This document shows positions 8,006-16,566 of a stretch of DNA of 64,000 nt, piece by piece (the first letter of the stretch is position 1; each line of letters opens with the position of its first letter). The notes below the pieces were generated by a model. The model had not been told where the DNA came from, ran no database searches, and worked only from the letters and a program-made list of their open reading frames with translations. A program made the translations under genes and the position numbers. The stretch is from an uncultured Actinomycetaceae bacterium (GTDB lineage: Bacteria; Actinomycetota; Actinomycetes; Actinomycetales; Actinomycetaceae), in the NCBI GenBank assembly GCA_902464405.1, contig CABQJD010000001.1, positions 216,571 to 280,570 on the forward strand, in the 5' to 3' direction.

Positions 8006-9175
8006 ATGCTGGATTATTTCTTCCCCCGTTATATACGTTCGCGTGTGGCGCAGCCAGTACTGTTTGTCACCGCTACTGTCGCATTCATAGTTATTGATGC
8101 CCTTAGTGTTAGGTTTGGTATATACGCTTTCGATATCCGCCACGTGCTACCCATTATTGGTTTATCAATCCTGTTTGCTTTAGCTGGGTTTTTTCAGGTT
8201 TGTGAGTTCTTGTTTATTGTCTGCTATATCACGGCAAATGCGTGTGACGTGATTGGCGGTTTTACAGCTCCTGGTTTCGGTATATCAATTGCGCTGGTAT
8301 TCTGGCTGATGCGTTCTTGGATTGTTCCAGCTATTAGCGTGATGATAATAGACGCAGTAGTGTCGATAGCGGTCAGCGCCACACCTCAGTTACAGTTATT
8401 TAGCTCAATAATAGTCAGTTCTTTAACTTTAATAATTGGTCTAGCCTTGCGTTGGCAGAACTCTCGCCGAATTCTAGCTGAGATACAACAAGAACAAGCT
8501 CGTGACGCTGCGGCGCAAATCAAGCAGGAGTTGGCTCGTCAGCTCCATGATACGACAGCGAAAGATCTCGCTCATGTGGCAGTGCTTGCCCAAGATCTCA
8601 AGGTTCATCATCCTGATCTTGCCAGTGAATTAGACGCGTTAATAAGCGTGGCAACGAGCGCCTCTCGGCGTATCCGACCGATGATTCTTTCTATCGACAC
8701 AGCGGCACGCGAAACTTCGCTATTCGACGTGCTCATGCAGGTAACAGCCATGCTGAAAACCAGAAACATCATGTTAGAAACCAGCATTGCTGGCGATATC
8801 GATACTGTACTTGCGCGCCAACAACGCCTCGTAGCTGCTTTAGCTATCCGAGAGTGTGCCTCTAATATTCTTAAATATGCTCCCGCTGGCTCTGAGGCGA
8901 ATCTTGAGATAGAAACGCACGCCACTCCTGGCATACTTACGATTTCCCTCAGCAACCAGATCGCTAGCCAGCCAGCTATTCCAAGTATGAGCAGCGGGTA
9001 TGGGCTAGCAAACCTTAGCAATAAAATCAGATCTGAAGGCGGCACAATTGATTCTAGCAATATTGGGCAGCAATGGGTGACCTACATAACCCTGCCCACG
9101 TATGTGCCCATGCCTGAAGAAAACATGAAAGCCACGCATGAAAATACGCTGGTAGAAAAGAAGGCAAAGGAATAA
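8006..9175 (+). CDS. Sensor histidine kinase (HisKA_3 / NarL-partner type)
   Basis: Membrane histidine kinase of 389 residues. The N-terminal 150 residues hold five or six hydrophobic helices with almost no extracytoplasmic domain, so the signal is probably sensed within or at the membrane. Then comes a coiled-coil linker, the dimerisation segment RQLHDTTAKDLAHV with phospho-acceptor H181, and an ATPase domain with ALAIRECASNILKYA (N box) and SGYGLANLSNKI (G box). TTG, GTG and ATG starts lie within nine bases; ATG 8006 is used here. It follows the secreted-peptide gene at 7765 and precedes its response regulator by four bases, an arrangement expected for peptide sensing, although that ligand is inferred. 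Confidence 0.88.
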   Translation: MLDYFFPRYIRSRVAQPVLFVTATVAFIVIDALSVRFGIYAFDIRHVLPIIGLSILFALAGFFQVCEFLFIVCYITANACDVIGGFTAPGFGISIALVFWLMRSWIVPAISVMIIDAVVSIAVSATPQLQLFSSIIVSSLTLIIGLALRWQNSRRILAEIQQEQARDAAAQIKQELARQLHDTTAKDLAHVAVLAQDLKVHHPDLASELDALISVATSASRRIRPMILSIDTAARETSLFDVLMQVTAMLKTRNIMLETSIAGDIDTVLARQQRLVAALAIRECASNILKYAPAGSEANLEIETHATPGILTISLSNQIASQPAIPSMSSGYGLANLSNKIRSEGGTIDSSNIGQQWVTYITLPTYVPMPEENMKATHENTLVEKKAKE

Positions 9176-9179
9176 CACT

Positions 9180-9845
9180 ATGGAAAACGAGATTAGAATT
9201 CTACTTGCCGATGATGACTCGATCATTCGTGAGGGGCTAGCGAGCCTGCTTAATCACCAAGATGGTTTGAATGTGGTAGCGACCGCTTCTAACGGTGCGC
9301 AAGTGTTTGGTCAGCTCCTTCTCCATCGAGTAGACGTCGTTCTCTTAGACGTGGATATGCCTGTGATGAGCGGGATAGAAGCCGCTCGGCGTATCAGCGA
9401 AGAATACCCAGCTATGACAATTATTATGCTCACTGCGTTCGAGCATGAAGAATCTCTCGGGCAAGCTATCGGAGCTGGTGTGCGTGGATTCCTCACTAAA
9501 GACATTCTCGCGCCAGAACTCGCCGAGCTGATTCGCAAAGCCTATAGCGGGCAGCGCGTCATGGCGCCACGCCCAACCGAAATACTCACCACAGCGTACG
9601 GGCATATACAGCACAACAAAGAAGAGTACAAAGATTTTATTGCAGCAGTAGACGCGCTACCGAGCCGCTTACGCCCTGTATTCCAGCTACTCTTGAAAGC
9701 CCTCGCAAACAAAAACATTGCCCGGCAAACTAAACTCAGCGAAGCTACGATCCGCTCATACGTCTCCGAAATACTCGAACGCACTGGATGTACTACGCGC
9801 GGAGAACTAGCCATCACTGCCATCAAAGCAGGAATCACCAAATAA
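9180..9845 (+). CDS. NarL/LuxR-family response regulator
   Basis: Two-domain DNA-binding regulator, 221 residues. The receiver domain has the acidic pocket LLADDD (residues 8-13), phospho-acceptor D57 in VVLLDVDMP, the switch threonine in IMLTAFE and lysine in GFLTKDI. The C-terminal domain, about residues 155-215, is a LuxR-type helix-turn-helix (KNIARQTKLSEATIRSYVSE). Partner of the kinase directly upstream (4-base gap, AAAGGA site). The most likely binding sites are the palindromes ACCGACGAATGTCGGT in front of both small-peptide genes; this would make the system autoregulated. Confidence 0.92.
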   Translation: MENEIRILLADDDSIIREGLASLLNHQDGLNVVATASNGAQVFGQLLLHRVDVVLLDVDMPVMSGIEAARRISEEYPAMTIIMLTAFEHEESLGQAIGAGVRGFLTKDILAPELAELIRKAYSGQRVMAPRPTEILTTAYGHIQHNKEEYKDFIAAVDALPSRLRPVFQLLLKALANKNIARQTKLSEATIRSYVSEILERTGCTTRGELAITAIKAGITK

Positions 9846-9944
9846 GCCATTCACCACAACTAGATAAACATGGTGTATGGCGAGTGAGGGCTGTGTGTTT
9901 TTTAGTGGAATCTAGCACGTATAGTGCGATCGTGCTATGTCTGT

Positions 9945-9987
9945 ATACCGACGAATGTCGGTATCGAATACCGATAAATATCGGTGT
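9945..9987. promoter_or_regulatory. Paired palindromic operator, peptide-2 side
   Basis: ACCGACGAATGTCGGT at 9947-9962, identical to the site at 7650-7665, followed by the variant palindrome ACCGATAAATATCGGT at 9970-9985. The centres are again 23 bp apart. It lies between the response-regulator stop and the second small-peptide gene, about 115 bases before that start. Just upstream, AGCACG...CGTGCT at 9914-9936 could form a small hairpin after the regulator gene. Confidence 0.75.
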
Positions 9988-10099
9988 TGTAGCTCTAGCA
10001 AGAAATGGTTAACTGGCAATGTCTCTAAGAGGAGATGGCAGCTCATATTCCTATGCTGCGTAATCCACCACCAGTGGTGGCATGATGAAAGGAACATTC

Positions 10100-10270
10100 A
10101 TGGTTAATAGATTCCACTGGAAAGCGTTTACGGGATTAGCACTATCAATCGCATTAAGCATTAGCACAATAGGTATGGTGCAAGGCTTGGCTTTCGCTAA
10201 TGAAGACCAAGGATCTACGGAACAACATGTAAGCTATGCCCGAACCGTAGCAGCAAAATGCAATCCGTGA
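10100..10270 (+). CDS. Small secreted peptide with one C-terminal cysteine
   Basis: 56-residue precursor starting MVNRFHWKAFTGLALSIALS, a signal peptide with likely cleavage after GLAFA. The predicted mature peptide is about 23 residues, NEDQGSTEQHVSYARTVAAK then CNP. The ATG at 10100 follows GAAAGGAACATTC; two earlier ATGs in frame (10082, 10085) lack a ribosome site. A CCACCAC/GTGGTGG hairpin sits just upstream in the leader. Preceded by the paired operator at 9945 and followed 10 bases later by a membrane-protein gene. No family recognised; its size and cysteine suit a secreted signal or toxin peptide, but this is not demonstrated. Confidence 0.55.
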   Translation: MVNRFHWKAFTGLALSIALSISTIGMVQGLAFANEDQGSTEQHVSYARTVAAKCNP

Positions 10271-10280
10271 GGAGAAGTTA

Positions 10281-10664
10281 ATGATGAATTCTATTAGTGT
10301 CCGCATTTTTCTCACGGTTTGGCCTGCGTTTGTGTTTACTGCTTTAGCCCTCCCCCTGCCAGGAGTTCCGTTCGTTGTGGCTTTTGCGGTTCTTGTGAGC
10401 GCAGTCGTCTTGCTCGCTAAATCAAATCTTGACCTTCGTGCAGGGAAGGCGACAATCGGTTTATTGTGGTTGGTTTCTCTTGCGTGCTTGATTTACTTCT
10501 TTATCGCGTTTGGTGCTGGGGTAGATGCGACTGATGTTGGTCGCCCAATTCCAGCATGGGCGAAGATGGACTGGATAGCGGCAGCGGTAGGTGTACTGGC
10601 TTTGATGAGTGCAACCATTGCTTTATGGTTACCACCAAAAGCGCGAACAACTATGGCAGCTTGA
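10281..10664 (+). CDS. Four-helix membrane protein, hypothetical
   Basis: 127-residue integral membrane protein with about four hydrophobic segments (residues 10-30, 30-46, 58-80 and 98-117) and no recognised family. GAGGAG precedes the ATG at 10281. It starts 10 bases after the second secreted-peptide gene and is almost certainly co-transcribed with it behind the operator at 9945. Peptide-associated membrane proteins of this size often serve as immunity or export partners; that is only a contextual suggestion. Confidence 0.7.
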   Translation: MMNSISVRIFLTVWPAFVFTALALPLPGVPFVVAFAVLVSAVVLLAKSNLDLRAGKATIGLLWLVSLACLIYFFIAFGAGVDATDVGRPIPAWAKMDWIAAAVGVLALMSATIALWLPPKARTTMAA

Positions 10665-10690
10665 AGAAGTATCACATAGCTTGTTTTGAG

Positions 10691-10735
10691 TAAGGGTGTG
10701 GGTATCTGCTGATCTGATAGATGTCCACACCCTTA
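10691..10735 (+). terminator. Probable terminator after peptide-2 operon
   Basis: Hairpin with an 11-bp perfect stem TAAGGGTGTGG / CCACACCCTTA, 27 bases after the stop of the membrane-protein gene. No U-tract follows on the plus strand (A-rich instead). Confidence 0.5.
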
Positions 10736-11012
10736 TCTGAAAAAGAAAGGACTGCGCTTAGCGCAAGAGTACAATCCACTGGCAATAAACCTTAGCTATT
10801 CACTATCGCAGACAGATATTGAAATCGAACACTTATTACAAGACCTAACATCTAATGATATTAAAGTATTTGCTGCCTACTCGAATCTCTTTTTTCTGAA
10901 GAGGAGGGTTTTCCTGCTTCCACTGGAAAGCGTTTACAGAATTAGCACTATCAATCGCGTTAAAGCGCATGGTAGCCGTGCGTACTTTAATGCGCGCAAT
11001 GCTATTTTTTAG
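10736..11012 (+). pseudogene. Degraded fragment with partial copy of the peptide-2 gene
   Basis: Bases 10918-10963 repeat 10112-10157 of the peptide-2 gene with only about four changes (shared words TTCCACTGGAAAGCGTTTAC and ATTAGCACTATCAATCGC). The copy lacks the ATG and ribosome site; upstream it is joined to unrelated sequence. One frame is open for about 99 codons from 10713 to a stop at 11010-11012 but has no plausible start codon and reads the repeated part in a different frame from the peptide. Best read as the remains of a second peptide locus or of a recombination event. Confidence 0.55.
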
Positions 11013-11052
11013 ATGTGTACCAAGAAGCTGAGGTGTGATGCAGAAGAAAAAC

Positions 11053-11082
11053 AGATCGCAGATTATTAAAAATCTACGATCT
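11053..11082 (-). terminator. Terminator of the PH-like membrane protein gene
   Basis: AGATCGCAGATT / AATCTACGATCT, a 12-bp stem with one mismatch, 28 bases past the stop of the minus-strand gene. On that strand it is followed by GTTTTTCTTC, a good U-tract. Confidence 0.75.
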
Positions 11083-11110
11083 GAAAAATATATTGATTTT
11101 AGAGTCTGAG

Positions 11111-11713
11111 TTAATTATTTTGCTGCGGTTGCTGTGAATTTTGTATATTTGCCTGCTGCATTTGTTGTAGTTGCATCTGCTGTAATTGCGTTTGCATGAG
11201 GCGCGCAGACATTGCTTCATCGTGACGAGTGGCTTCAAGATCAGCAAACACGCGATTTTGAAGGTCTTTAGCAAATTTTTGAAGTGCGTCTTTTTCTAAT
11301 ATTGAAACAGTTACACTCGTTGTTCCTCCTGCGTGATTCACAACGTTTAATGAAGCAGGAAAGCTCATTGCAAGTAAGATACCTGCAATGAGGAGAAGAA
11401 TCACTGCTGATGGCAGTGATGAACTAATGCTGGATAAGCCGAGGATTAAAAAGAGAAGTCCGATGAGTAGTCGCGCGAGTTTTAATTTAGTAGAAGTATT
11501 TACAGATGCAATTGATTTGAGTGGAATCGTATTTTCATCAGCTCCAAGTGGAATAAGACCTAAAAGTGTATTTGGTACTTTGTAAACTAGGCGGGTAGAG
11601 GAACACATTAATTCACCCTTGAGGTATGGAGTAAGTAAAGAAGGTGAAACTTTTACGCCAGATACATTATTTTCTCCAGGTGCTAGCATAAATGAAGTTG
11701 CGTAGTCAGCCAT
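11111..11713 (-). CDS. Membrane protein with PH-like domain and Gln-rich tail, hypothetical
   Basis: 200-residue protein. The N-terminal 75 residues resemble a bacterial PH/GRAM-like beta domain (LMCSSTRLVYKVPNTLLGLIPLGADENTIPL is typical of such folds, here paraphrased as a lipid- or membrane-facing module). Residues about 80-120 form two tightly spaced membrane helices, then a second short beta-rich part, and the last 35 residues are a Gln/Met-rich coiled-coil-like tail (QTQLQQMQLQQMQQ). AGGAG precedes the ATG at 11713. The function is unknown. A strong terminator follows at 11053-11082, so it is monocistronic. Confidence 0.7.
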   Translation of the reverse strand: MADYATSFMLAPGENNVSGVKVSPSLLTPYLKGELMCSSTRLVYKVPNTLLGLIPLGADENTIPLKSIASVNTSTKLKLARLLIGLLFLILGLSSISSSLPSAVILLLIAGILLAMSFPASLNVVNHAGGTTSVTVSILEKDALQKFAKDLQNRVFADLEATRHDEAMSARLMQTQLQQMQLQQMQQANIQNSQQPQQNN

Positions 11714-11887
11714 TTTTTCTCCTATGCGCGAAAGGTGTTGAGTCGAATTGATGTGCGTTTGATTCGAATCAACTTTTCATGTTTTAAGCCGAACCTATTT
11801 GTTATGTCTGTAGATTCTGGAGAAGATTCTATAGCGGGGGGGTGAAGTCAAGGTTTTGGATAATATCACCTAAACAGGATTACTATG

Positions 11888-11963
11888 TGGAGCCCCCTAT
11901 CGGACTCGAACCGATGACCGCTCGCTTACAAGGCGAGTGCTCTACCAACTGAGCTAAAGAGGC
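11888..11963 (-). tRNA. tRNA-Thr (anticodon TGT)
   Basis: Complete cloverleaf on the minus strand: acceptor 5' GCCTCTT pairing with AGGGGGC (with G-U pairs), D-arm with TAGCTCAGTTGGTAGAGC, anticodon stem CTCGC / GCGAG around loop CTTGTAA, T-arm with GTTCGAGTCC. The 3' CCA is encoded (11888-11890). It lies downstream of the DsbA-like gene on the same strand. Confidence 0.95.
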
Positions 11964-11977
11964 GTATGCTCGTTTGC

Positions 11978-12010
11978 ATGAATCCCGTGCATAATCAGCA
12001 CAGGATTCAT
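11978..12010 (-). terminator. Hairpin between DsbA-like gene and tRNA-Thr
   Basis: ATGAATCCCGTGC / GCACAGGATTCAT forms a 13-bp stem with one mismatch and a 7-base loop, about 210 bases past the stop of the DsbA-like gene. No U-tract on the minus strand, so it may be a processing or partial-termination element. The remaining 12011-12219 shows no gene. Confidence 0.4.
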
Positions 12011-12219
12011 ACGAATACGAACTGCTTTTCCAATAATGCCAGAATAGATGCGCTTACGCCAACTCACAGCGCTTTGCGTATTCTTATCTGTTTGGGTATC
12101 TCACTTCCGTATCTCATTATTTTCACATTCGCTCGTGTGTGCCTGCGCTATACAAGTTCTATGAGCGTGCGTGATGCATCTAAGGCAGATTCACATTTAC
12201 GGGCTTCATATATTCCTAA

Positions 12220-13080
12220 TTACTCAGCTTCGCCAGCAGCTACTTTATCGAGCCACGCAGCAATTGCTGCTGAATCGTGCCCGCCATACGTCTTAGAATC
12301 TATTTCTTTACCGTTGAGCAAAATTGCCGGAGTTCCAACCTTTTTCATATTTTCACGGAATGCTTCAAGCGTTTTAGCGTTGTAATTCGTCCATTCAGGC
12401 TTGGTAAGAGCAGCTGCCATATCGGAGGCGACGTTATCTGAGACGCCTGCAGCAATTGCCGTCTTCTTCAGGAATTCAACGTCAGGAACCTCGCCTTTTC
12501 CACTGGCAGCGGCACTTATAGCTGCATATAAGCCAGAGGTTCGATCCATTAAGGCGTTATGATAAGCCAGATATTTCTCAGGCTCGTGAGTTGCAATATA
12601 GAAAGTGGACATTGCACCCCAAGTGCTTTGCTTGATGTATTGTTGCCCAATCGGTCCGATTCCAGAATTGCGAATCTCGAACTGGATATCCTCAGCAGCA
12701 ATGTGTTTATCCATTGCTTCTGCCATTGCCGTATGAAGCTCAATGCAGTGCGGGCAAGTAGGATCTTCATAAATGGTGACGATAGGAACCCCGCTTTTTG
12801 GCTCTGCGCTCGCCTTACCGTCTTTTGTGACGTAGACGCCGTACGCACTATTTACGTTTTTTGCTGCAGCAACTTCTGACGACGCCGTCACAATTTTAAA
12901 CGCAACAAAAGCAATGAGAAGTATAGCGATAACGCTTGAGGTGATGAGAATAATTCTGTTGCGCTTCTTACGCTTAGCTTCCTGTTCACGAAGAAGGCGA
13001 ACTTTTTCGTTTTTGAGCATACGCCGTTGCGCCTTCGTCAGCTTTGCTTCTGTGGTTCCTGGAGTCTGATTTGATCCCAT
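12220..13080 (-). CDS. DsbA-family thiol oxidoreductase, membrane-anchored
   Basis: Extracytoplasmic thioredoxin-fold protein, 286 residues, expected to catalyse disulfide formation in exported proteins. Residues 1-42 are highly basic and cytoplasmic, 43-62 form a single membrane anchor, and the catalytic motif CPHC is at 109-112. The cis-proline loop appears as KKVGTPAILLNGKEI near the C-terminus. The insert between these is helical, as in DsbA-like proteins of Gram-positive bacteria. AAGGA precedes the ATG at 13080. Located between a Ser/Thr kinase gene and tRNA-Thr, all on the minus strand. Confidence 0.9.
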   Translation of the reverse strand: MGSNQTPGTTEAKLTKAQRRMLKNEKVRLLREQEAKRKKRNRIILITSSVIAILLIAFVAFKIVTASSEVAAAKNVNSAYGVYVTKDGKASAEPKSGVPIVTIYEDPTCPHCIELHTAMAEAMDKHIAAEDIQFEIRNSGIGPIGQQYIKQSTWGAMSTFYIATHEPEKYLAYHNALMDRTSGLYAAISAAASGKGEVPDVEFLKKTAIAAGVSDNVASDMAAALTKPEWTNYNAKTLEAFRENMKKVGTPAILLNGKEIDSKTYGGHDSAAIAAWLDKVAAGEAE

Positions 13081-13169
13081 TATCGTCCTTCGATAAATGC
13101 TTTGGTATCATCGGCTTTTCTGTTCTTATCCTAATGAATATAGGAAGCTGTCGCTACGTGTATATGAAA

Positions 13170-14972
13170 TTAGGAAAGAAAATGGAATGCATGTGATAGT
13201 GGGGCCCATGAAACTGCAATATCTGCACCTAGGGCAATGTAGGCGCTCCAGAGGAGAACCGTAACGGCAATTATCGTCCACACAATCCGAGGCGTAGATG
13301 ATGCTGCTGCTCCGCCAAGGGTATATCGTGCGCCTTCACGAGCGTATTTTCCTCGAGGGAAAAACCATACTCCGCAGGAAAAAATTCCGCTGGCAGCTGC
13401 AGCCCATTCTGGTAGGCCGCCTTCTTTCAGCAGATCGTTGCTATGAGGTAGCGAGCCAGTGCTCTGAGCAGTAGTAGCAGTGCCAAAGGGTTCTAGGTTT
13501 ATATACGAAAAATCGAGAGTTCCATGTGAAATCGTGGCTGCGATCATTAGGCCGCAGTAGACGCTTATTCCGACAACTGCCACCGCTCCAATCGTACGAA
13601 GTGCAGCAAGGAGTAGCGCTATTGGTGAACGGATTGCAGCAATTAGTCCGTCACGTCTTTTAGGCTTGCCGCGGCGTAATCTACGATCTCGCATATCTTC
13701 TGCTGAGCGTCCGATCACGTCAAAAATAAATACTGCAAAGACGAATACTCCGCACACCATAATCGGAAAGCGTGAACCCAAAAATACTAATGCGAACCAT
13801 GCGATAAGCAGTGTAAGACGTACTTTCTTGGGTGGGCGCGCCCAAGAGGGTACTGGAACCCAAGCGGGCGCTGGAAGTTGAGGTCTTTCGTCACTAAAGA
13901 TGTGCTCATCTCCAGCAGGTGCATATGGTGTATCTGAAGCGATTGCTGGAGGGTCACTCATCATCGGTGCGGGGGCAGGCAGGGTAAGAGACTCGCTTTC
14001 AGGCATCTCATTGCCATGCCTATTGAGGAATGCGTCATTAAGAAGCGCAGTGTTGCGTAAATCACCGCCACGCAGCTCGGGGCTGGGCAGGCTATCCGTG
14101 CCCAGCTTACGGGTGAGTGCTTCGTCGTTGATTGGTCTATTGTGGGGCAGATTGGGTGCAATTAAGGTGGGGGCAATGAATGCATAGGGATCGCGTAAAG
14201 CTTCGAGTAGATCTTGGTAACTCAAGCGCATCTGCACATCGGTAGCCAACGCTGCACGAAATGCCCGTGCCGATGATTCTGCTAAGCCAGGAAAACTCAC
14301 GTCACCTTGTATTACTCGTTGCAGCACAACGGGAGTTGCGCCAGAACCAAACGGAGGTTCCCCTGAGGCGGCAAAGGCCAGTACTGCTGCCAATGCCCAC
14401 CAATCGGCAGCGCGATCTGGCTCTTCTCCCCGTAAAACTCGCGGATCGCAATATCCTGGTGTGAGTGCGAGTGCCCCTGGCTGGGTGAGTCTCGTTGCGT
14501 TTACGTCTTGTGCGATCCCGAAATCAATAAGCACAGGGCGTGAATCGGCTATCATCACATTCGACGGCTTGAGATCCCTGTGTACAACTCCCAACTCATG
14601 CACACAGCGCAGTGCCTGCGCAAGCTTTTCTCCGAGCTGCAGCAGATCTTCTTCAGTGTAAATGCCGTTTATTTCTACATCCTTTTCAAGCGTGAGTCCG
14701 TCGACGAGTTCGGTGACGATAAAAGGCTCAACCCCGTCAATCTCTGCATCGATTACCTCAGCCACGTAGGGGCTGCGAACTCTGCGTAGCACAGCAACTT
14801 CTCGTTGTAAACGCAGGCGGGAACTTTCATCCGCCGCTACGGAGGGATGCAGGAGCTTCAGGGCAACATGATCTCCGCCGCCATTGACCGCTTCATATAC
14901 TGTGCTCATACCGCCAAATCCGATTTGGCGCAGCAGGCGGTAGCCGCCAACTTCTCTTTCCGTCGCCCTCAC
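13170..14972 (-). CDS. Membrane Ser/Thr protein kinase (PknB-like catalytic domain)
   Basis: Hanks-type protein kinase, 600 residues. The kinase domain occupies about residues 11-265: glycine loop IGFGGMSTVYEA, lysine K39 in ALKLL, catalytic loop VVHRDLKPSNV (D133), metal-binding D150 in LIDFG, and TPGYCDP. A proline-rich disordered linker (about 270-390) leads to a C-terminal half with four or five membrane segments (about 388-425, 455-480, 530-545 and 565-590). There is no PASTA domain, unlike cell-wall PknB proteins, so it may sense through its membrane part. No ribosome site stands out next to the ATG at 14972. It precedes the DsbA-like gene by about 90 bases. Confidence 0.93.
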   Translation of the reverse strand: MRATEREVGGYRLLRQIGFGGMSTVYEAVNGGGDHVALKLLHPSVAADESSRLRLQREVAVLRRVRSPYVAEVIDAEIDGVEPFIVTELVDGLTLEKDVEINGIYTEEDLLQLGEKLAQALRCVHELGVVHRDLKPSNVMIADSRPVLIDFGIAQDVNATRLTQPGALALTPGYCDPRVLRGEEPDRAADWWALAAVLAFAASGEPPFGSGATPVVLQRVIQGDVSFPGLAESSARAFRAALATDVQMRLSYQDLLEALRDPYAFIAPTLIAPNLPHNRPINDEALTRKLGTDSLPSPELRGGDLRNTALLNDAFLNRHGNEMPESESLTLPAPAPMMSDPPAIASDTPYAPAGDEHIFSDERPQLPAPAWVPVPSWARPPKKVRLTLLIAWFALVFLGSRFPIMVCGVFVFAVFIFDVIGRSAEDMRDRRLRRGKPKRRDGLIAAIRSPIALLLAALRTIGAVAVVGISVYCGLMIAATISHGTLDFSYINLEPFGTATTAQSTGSLPHSNDLLKEGGLPEWAAAASGIFSCGVWFFPRGKYAREGARYTLGGAAASSTPRIVWTIIAVTVLLWSAYIALGADIAVSWAPLSHAFHFLS

Positions 14973-15412
14973 CCCCTCCTTTTTGTGGTTTTGATAATTT
15001 CTTGGAAATACTGTGCCTCGAAATATATTACGTGAAATTCTGGTGTGGGATTTTATCTGCGTGCGTTGGTGTGCAATGAATTTCTTAGCTGCCTTGATAC
15101 GTGTGTATCAATCACGCGTATCGATCGTTGCACTGAGAGTGCTCATAGCTACCTCTAGTTACCTCTACGCTTTCCACCTCATATGTACGTGCCTATCGCA
15201 ATAATTCCAATCAATCGCATGGATAAATTTGAGCCAAGCTAATACCAGAATCATAGGCAGAAGAGCATCAGAATCATTTAGATGCAGAAATCTAAAAAAG
15301 TTAGCAAAAAACGCTAGATTTTTTGTGGATAACTAGTAGAATGTTGCCGATGCATAAGCATCTTTCACTCGGATCGTCCGGCACGTACCTGTCGGTGAAA
15401 GGAAGCGTAGCA
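14973..15412. other. Gene-free interval between kinase and msmK
   Basis: Shared upstream region of two divergent genes. No supported gene. A short perfect inverted repeat GATACGTGTGTATC lies near 15098-15111. The segment from 15290 on is AT-rich and ends in a long untranslated leader with GAAAGGAAGC before the msmK start; a promoter is expected here but no clear -35/-10 pair was assigned. Confidence 0.5.
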
Positions 15413-16534
15413 ATGGCTACAGTTACATTTGATCATGCCACCCGTGTTTATCCTGGCGCAACGACTCCCGCTGTCGATCAGCTCAATCTTGAGATTCGTG
15501 ACGGCGAGTTCCTCGTTCTCGTTGGTCCTTCTGGCTGTGGTAAATCAACCTCTTTGCGTATGCTTGCAGGTTTGGAAGACGTCAATTCTGGAAAGATTTT
15601 CATCGGCGATCGCGACGTGACTGACGTTTCTCCTAAAGACCGCGATATTGCAATGGTTTTCCAGAACTACGCTCTCTACCCACATATGACTGTTGCCGAC
15701 AATATGGGCTTTGCTCTCAAGATTGCTGGTGTTGATAAAGCAGAAATTCGCAAGCGTGTGGAAGAAGCAGCAAAGATTCTCGATCTCGTGCCGTATCTTG
15801 ATCGTAAACCGAAAGCTCTCTCTGGTGGTCAGCGTCAGCGTGTAGCAATGGGTCGCGCAATTGTGCGTAAACCACAGGTCTTCCTCATGGATGAGCCTCT
15901 TTCAAACTTGGATGCTAAACTCCGCGTGCAGACTCGTACACAAATTGCTTCGCTTCAGCGCGAACTCGGCGTCACCACCTTGTACGTGACCCACGATCAG
16001 ACCGAAGCTCTTACCATGGGCGACCGTATCGCCGTCATTAAAGATGGTATTCTTCAGCAGGTTGCAACTCCTGATGAAATGTTTACGAAACCAGCGAATG
16101 CTTTTGTGGCTGGCTTCATCGGCTCTCCTGCAATGAACCTTGGTCAGTGGCGTGTGGTTGATGGAAAGGCAGTATTCGGCAAGGCTATGCTCGATCTTCC
16201 GGCGCACGTGGCAGCAGCAGTAAAAGACGACGGCAAGGTGATTATTGGCGTGCGTCCAGAAGGCTTCGAAGTTGCTCCTGCTGGCTCAGCTGCTGGTATT
16301 CCGCTCGATATTTCCTTCGTTGAGCACCTCGGTTCTGATGCTTATATTTACGGACCTGTGGCTGGCAGTGAGAGCGAAACAGAACGTTTCGGCTCTGGCG
16401 ATAATTCCACCACAGTTACTGTGCGCATCCCACCAGAAAATGTGCCTGCCGCTGGATCTTCGCTCACGTTTGTGCCGCGCGAAGGGCACGTGCACTACTT
16501 CTCCGCAGTCACGGGCGCTCGTTTAGAGGTCTGA
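15413..16534 (+). CDS. msmK: Multi-sugar ABC transporter ATPase (MsmK/UgpC type)
   Basis: ATP-binding subunit of a CUT1 carbohydrate importer, 373 residues. It shows Walker A GPSGCGKST, Q-loop MVFQNYALYPHM, signature LSGGQRQRVAMGRAIV, Walker B VFLMDEPLSNLDAKLR and the switch histidine in YVTHDQTEAL, followed by the C-terminal MOI/OB domain with IGVRPEGFEV. The upstream ATG of the longer frame is not needed; MATVTFDHATRVYPG is the family start. No permease or binding-protein genes are adjacent, so it likely serves several sugar permeases encoded elsewhere, as MsmK does in other Gram-positives. Confidence 0.92.
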   Translation: MATVTFDHATRVYPGATTPAVDQLNLEIRDGEFLVLVGPSGCGKSTSLRMLAGLEDVNSGKIFIGDRDVTDVSPKDRDIAMVFQNYALYPHMTVADNMGFALKIAGVDKAEIRKRVEEAAKILDLVPYLDRKPKALSGGQRQRVAMGRAIVRKPQVFLMDEPLSNLDAKLRVQTRTQIASLQRELGVTTLYVTHDQTEALTMGDRIAVIKDGILQQVATPDEMFTKPANAFVAGFIGSPAMNLGQWRVVDGKAVFGKAMLDLPAHVAAAVKDDGKVIIGVRPEGFEVAPAGSAAGIPLDISFVEHLGSDAYIYGPVAGSESETERFGSGDNSTTVTVRIPPENVPAAGSSLTFVPREGHVHYFSAVTGARLEV

Positions 16535-16566
16535 GAATAGGAAAGTGAATAAAATATTCTCATAGC

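Noticed and set aside
11966..12385. 139-codon plus-strand frame opposite the DsbA-like gene
   Set aside because: Overlaps a strong coding region on the other strand, has no ribosome site and no recognisable domain.
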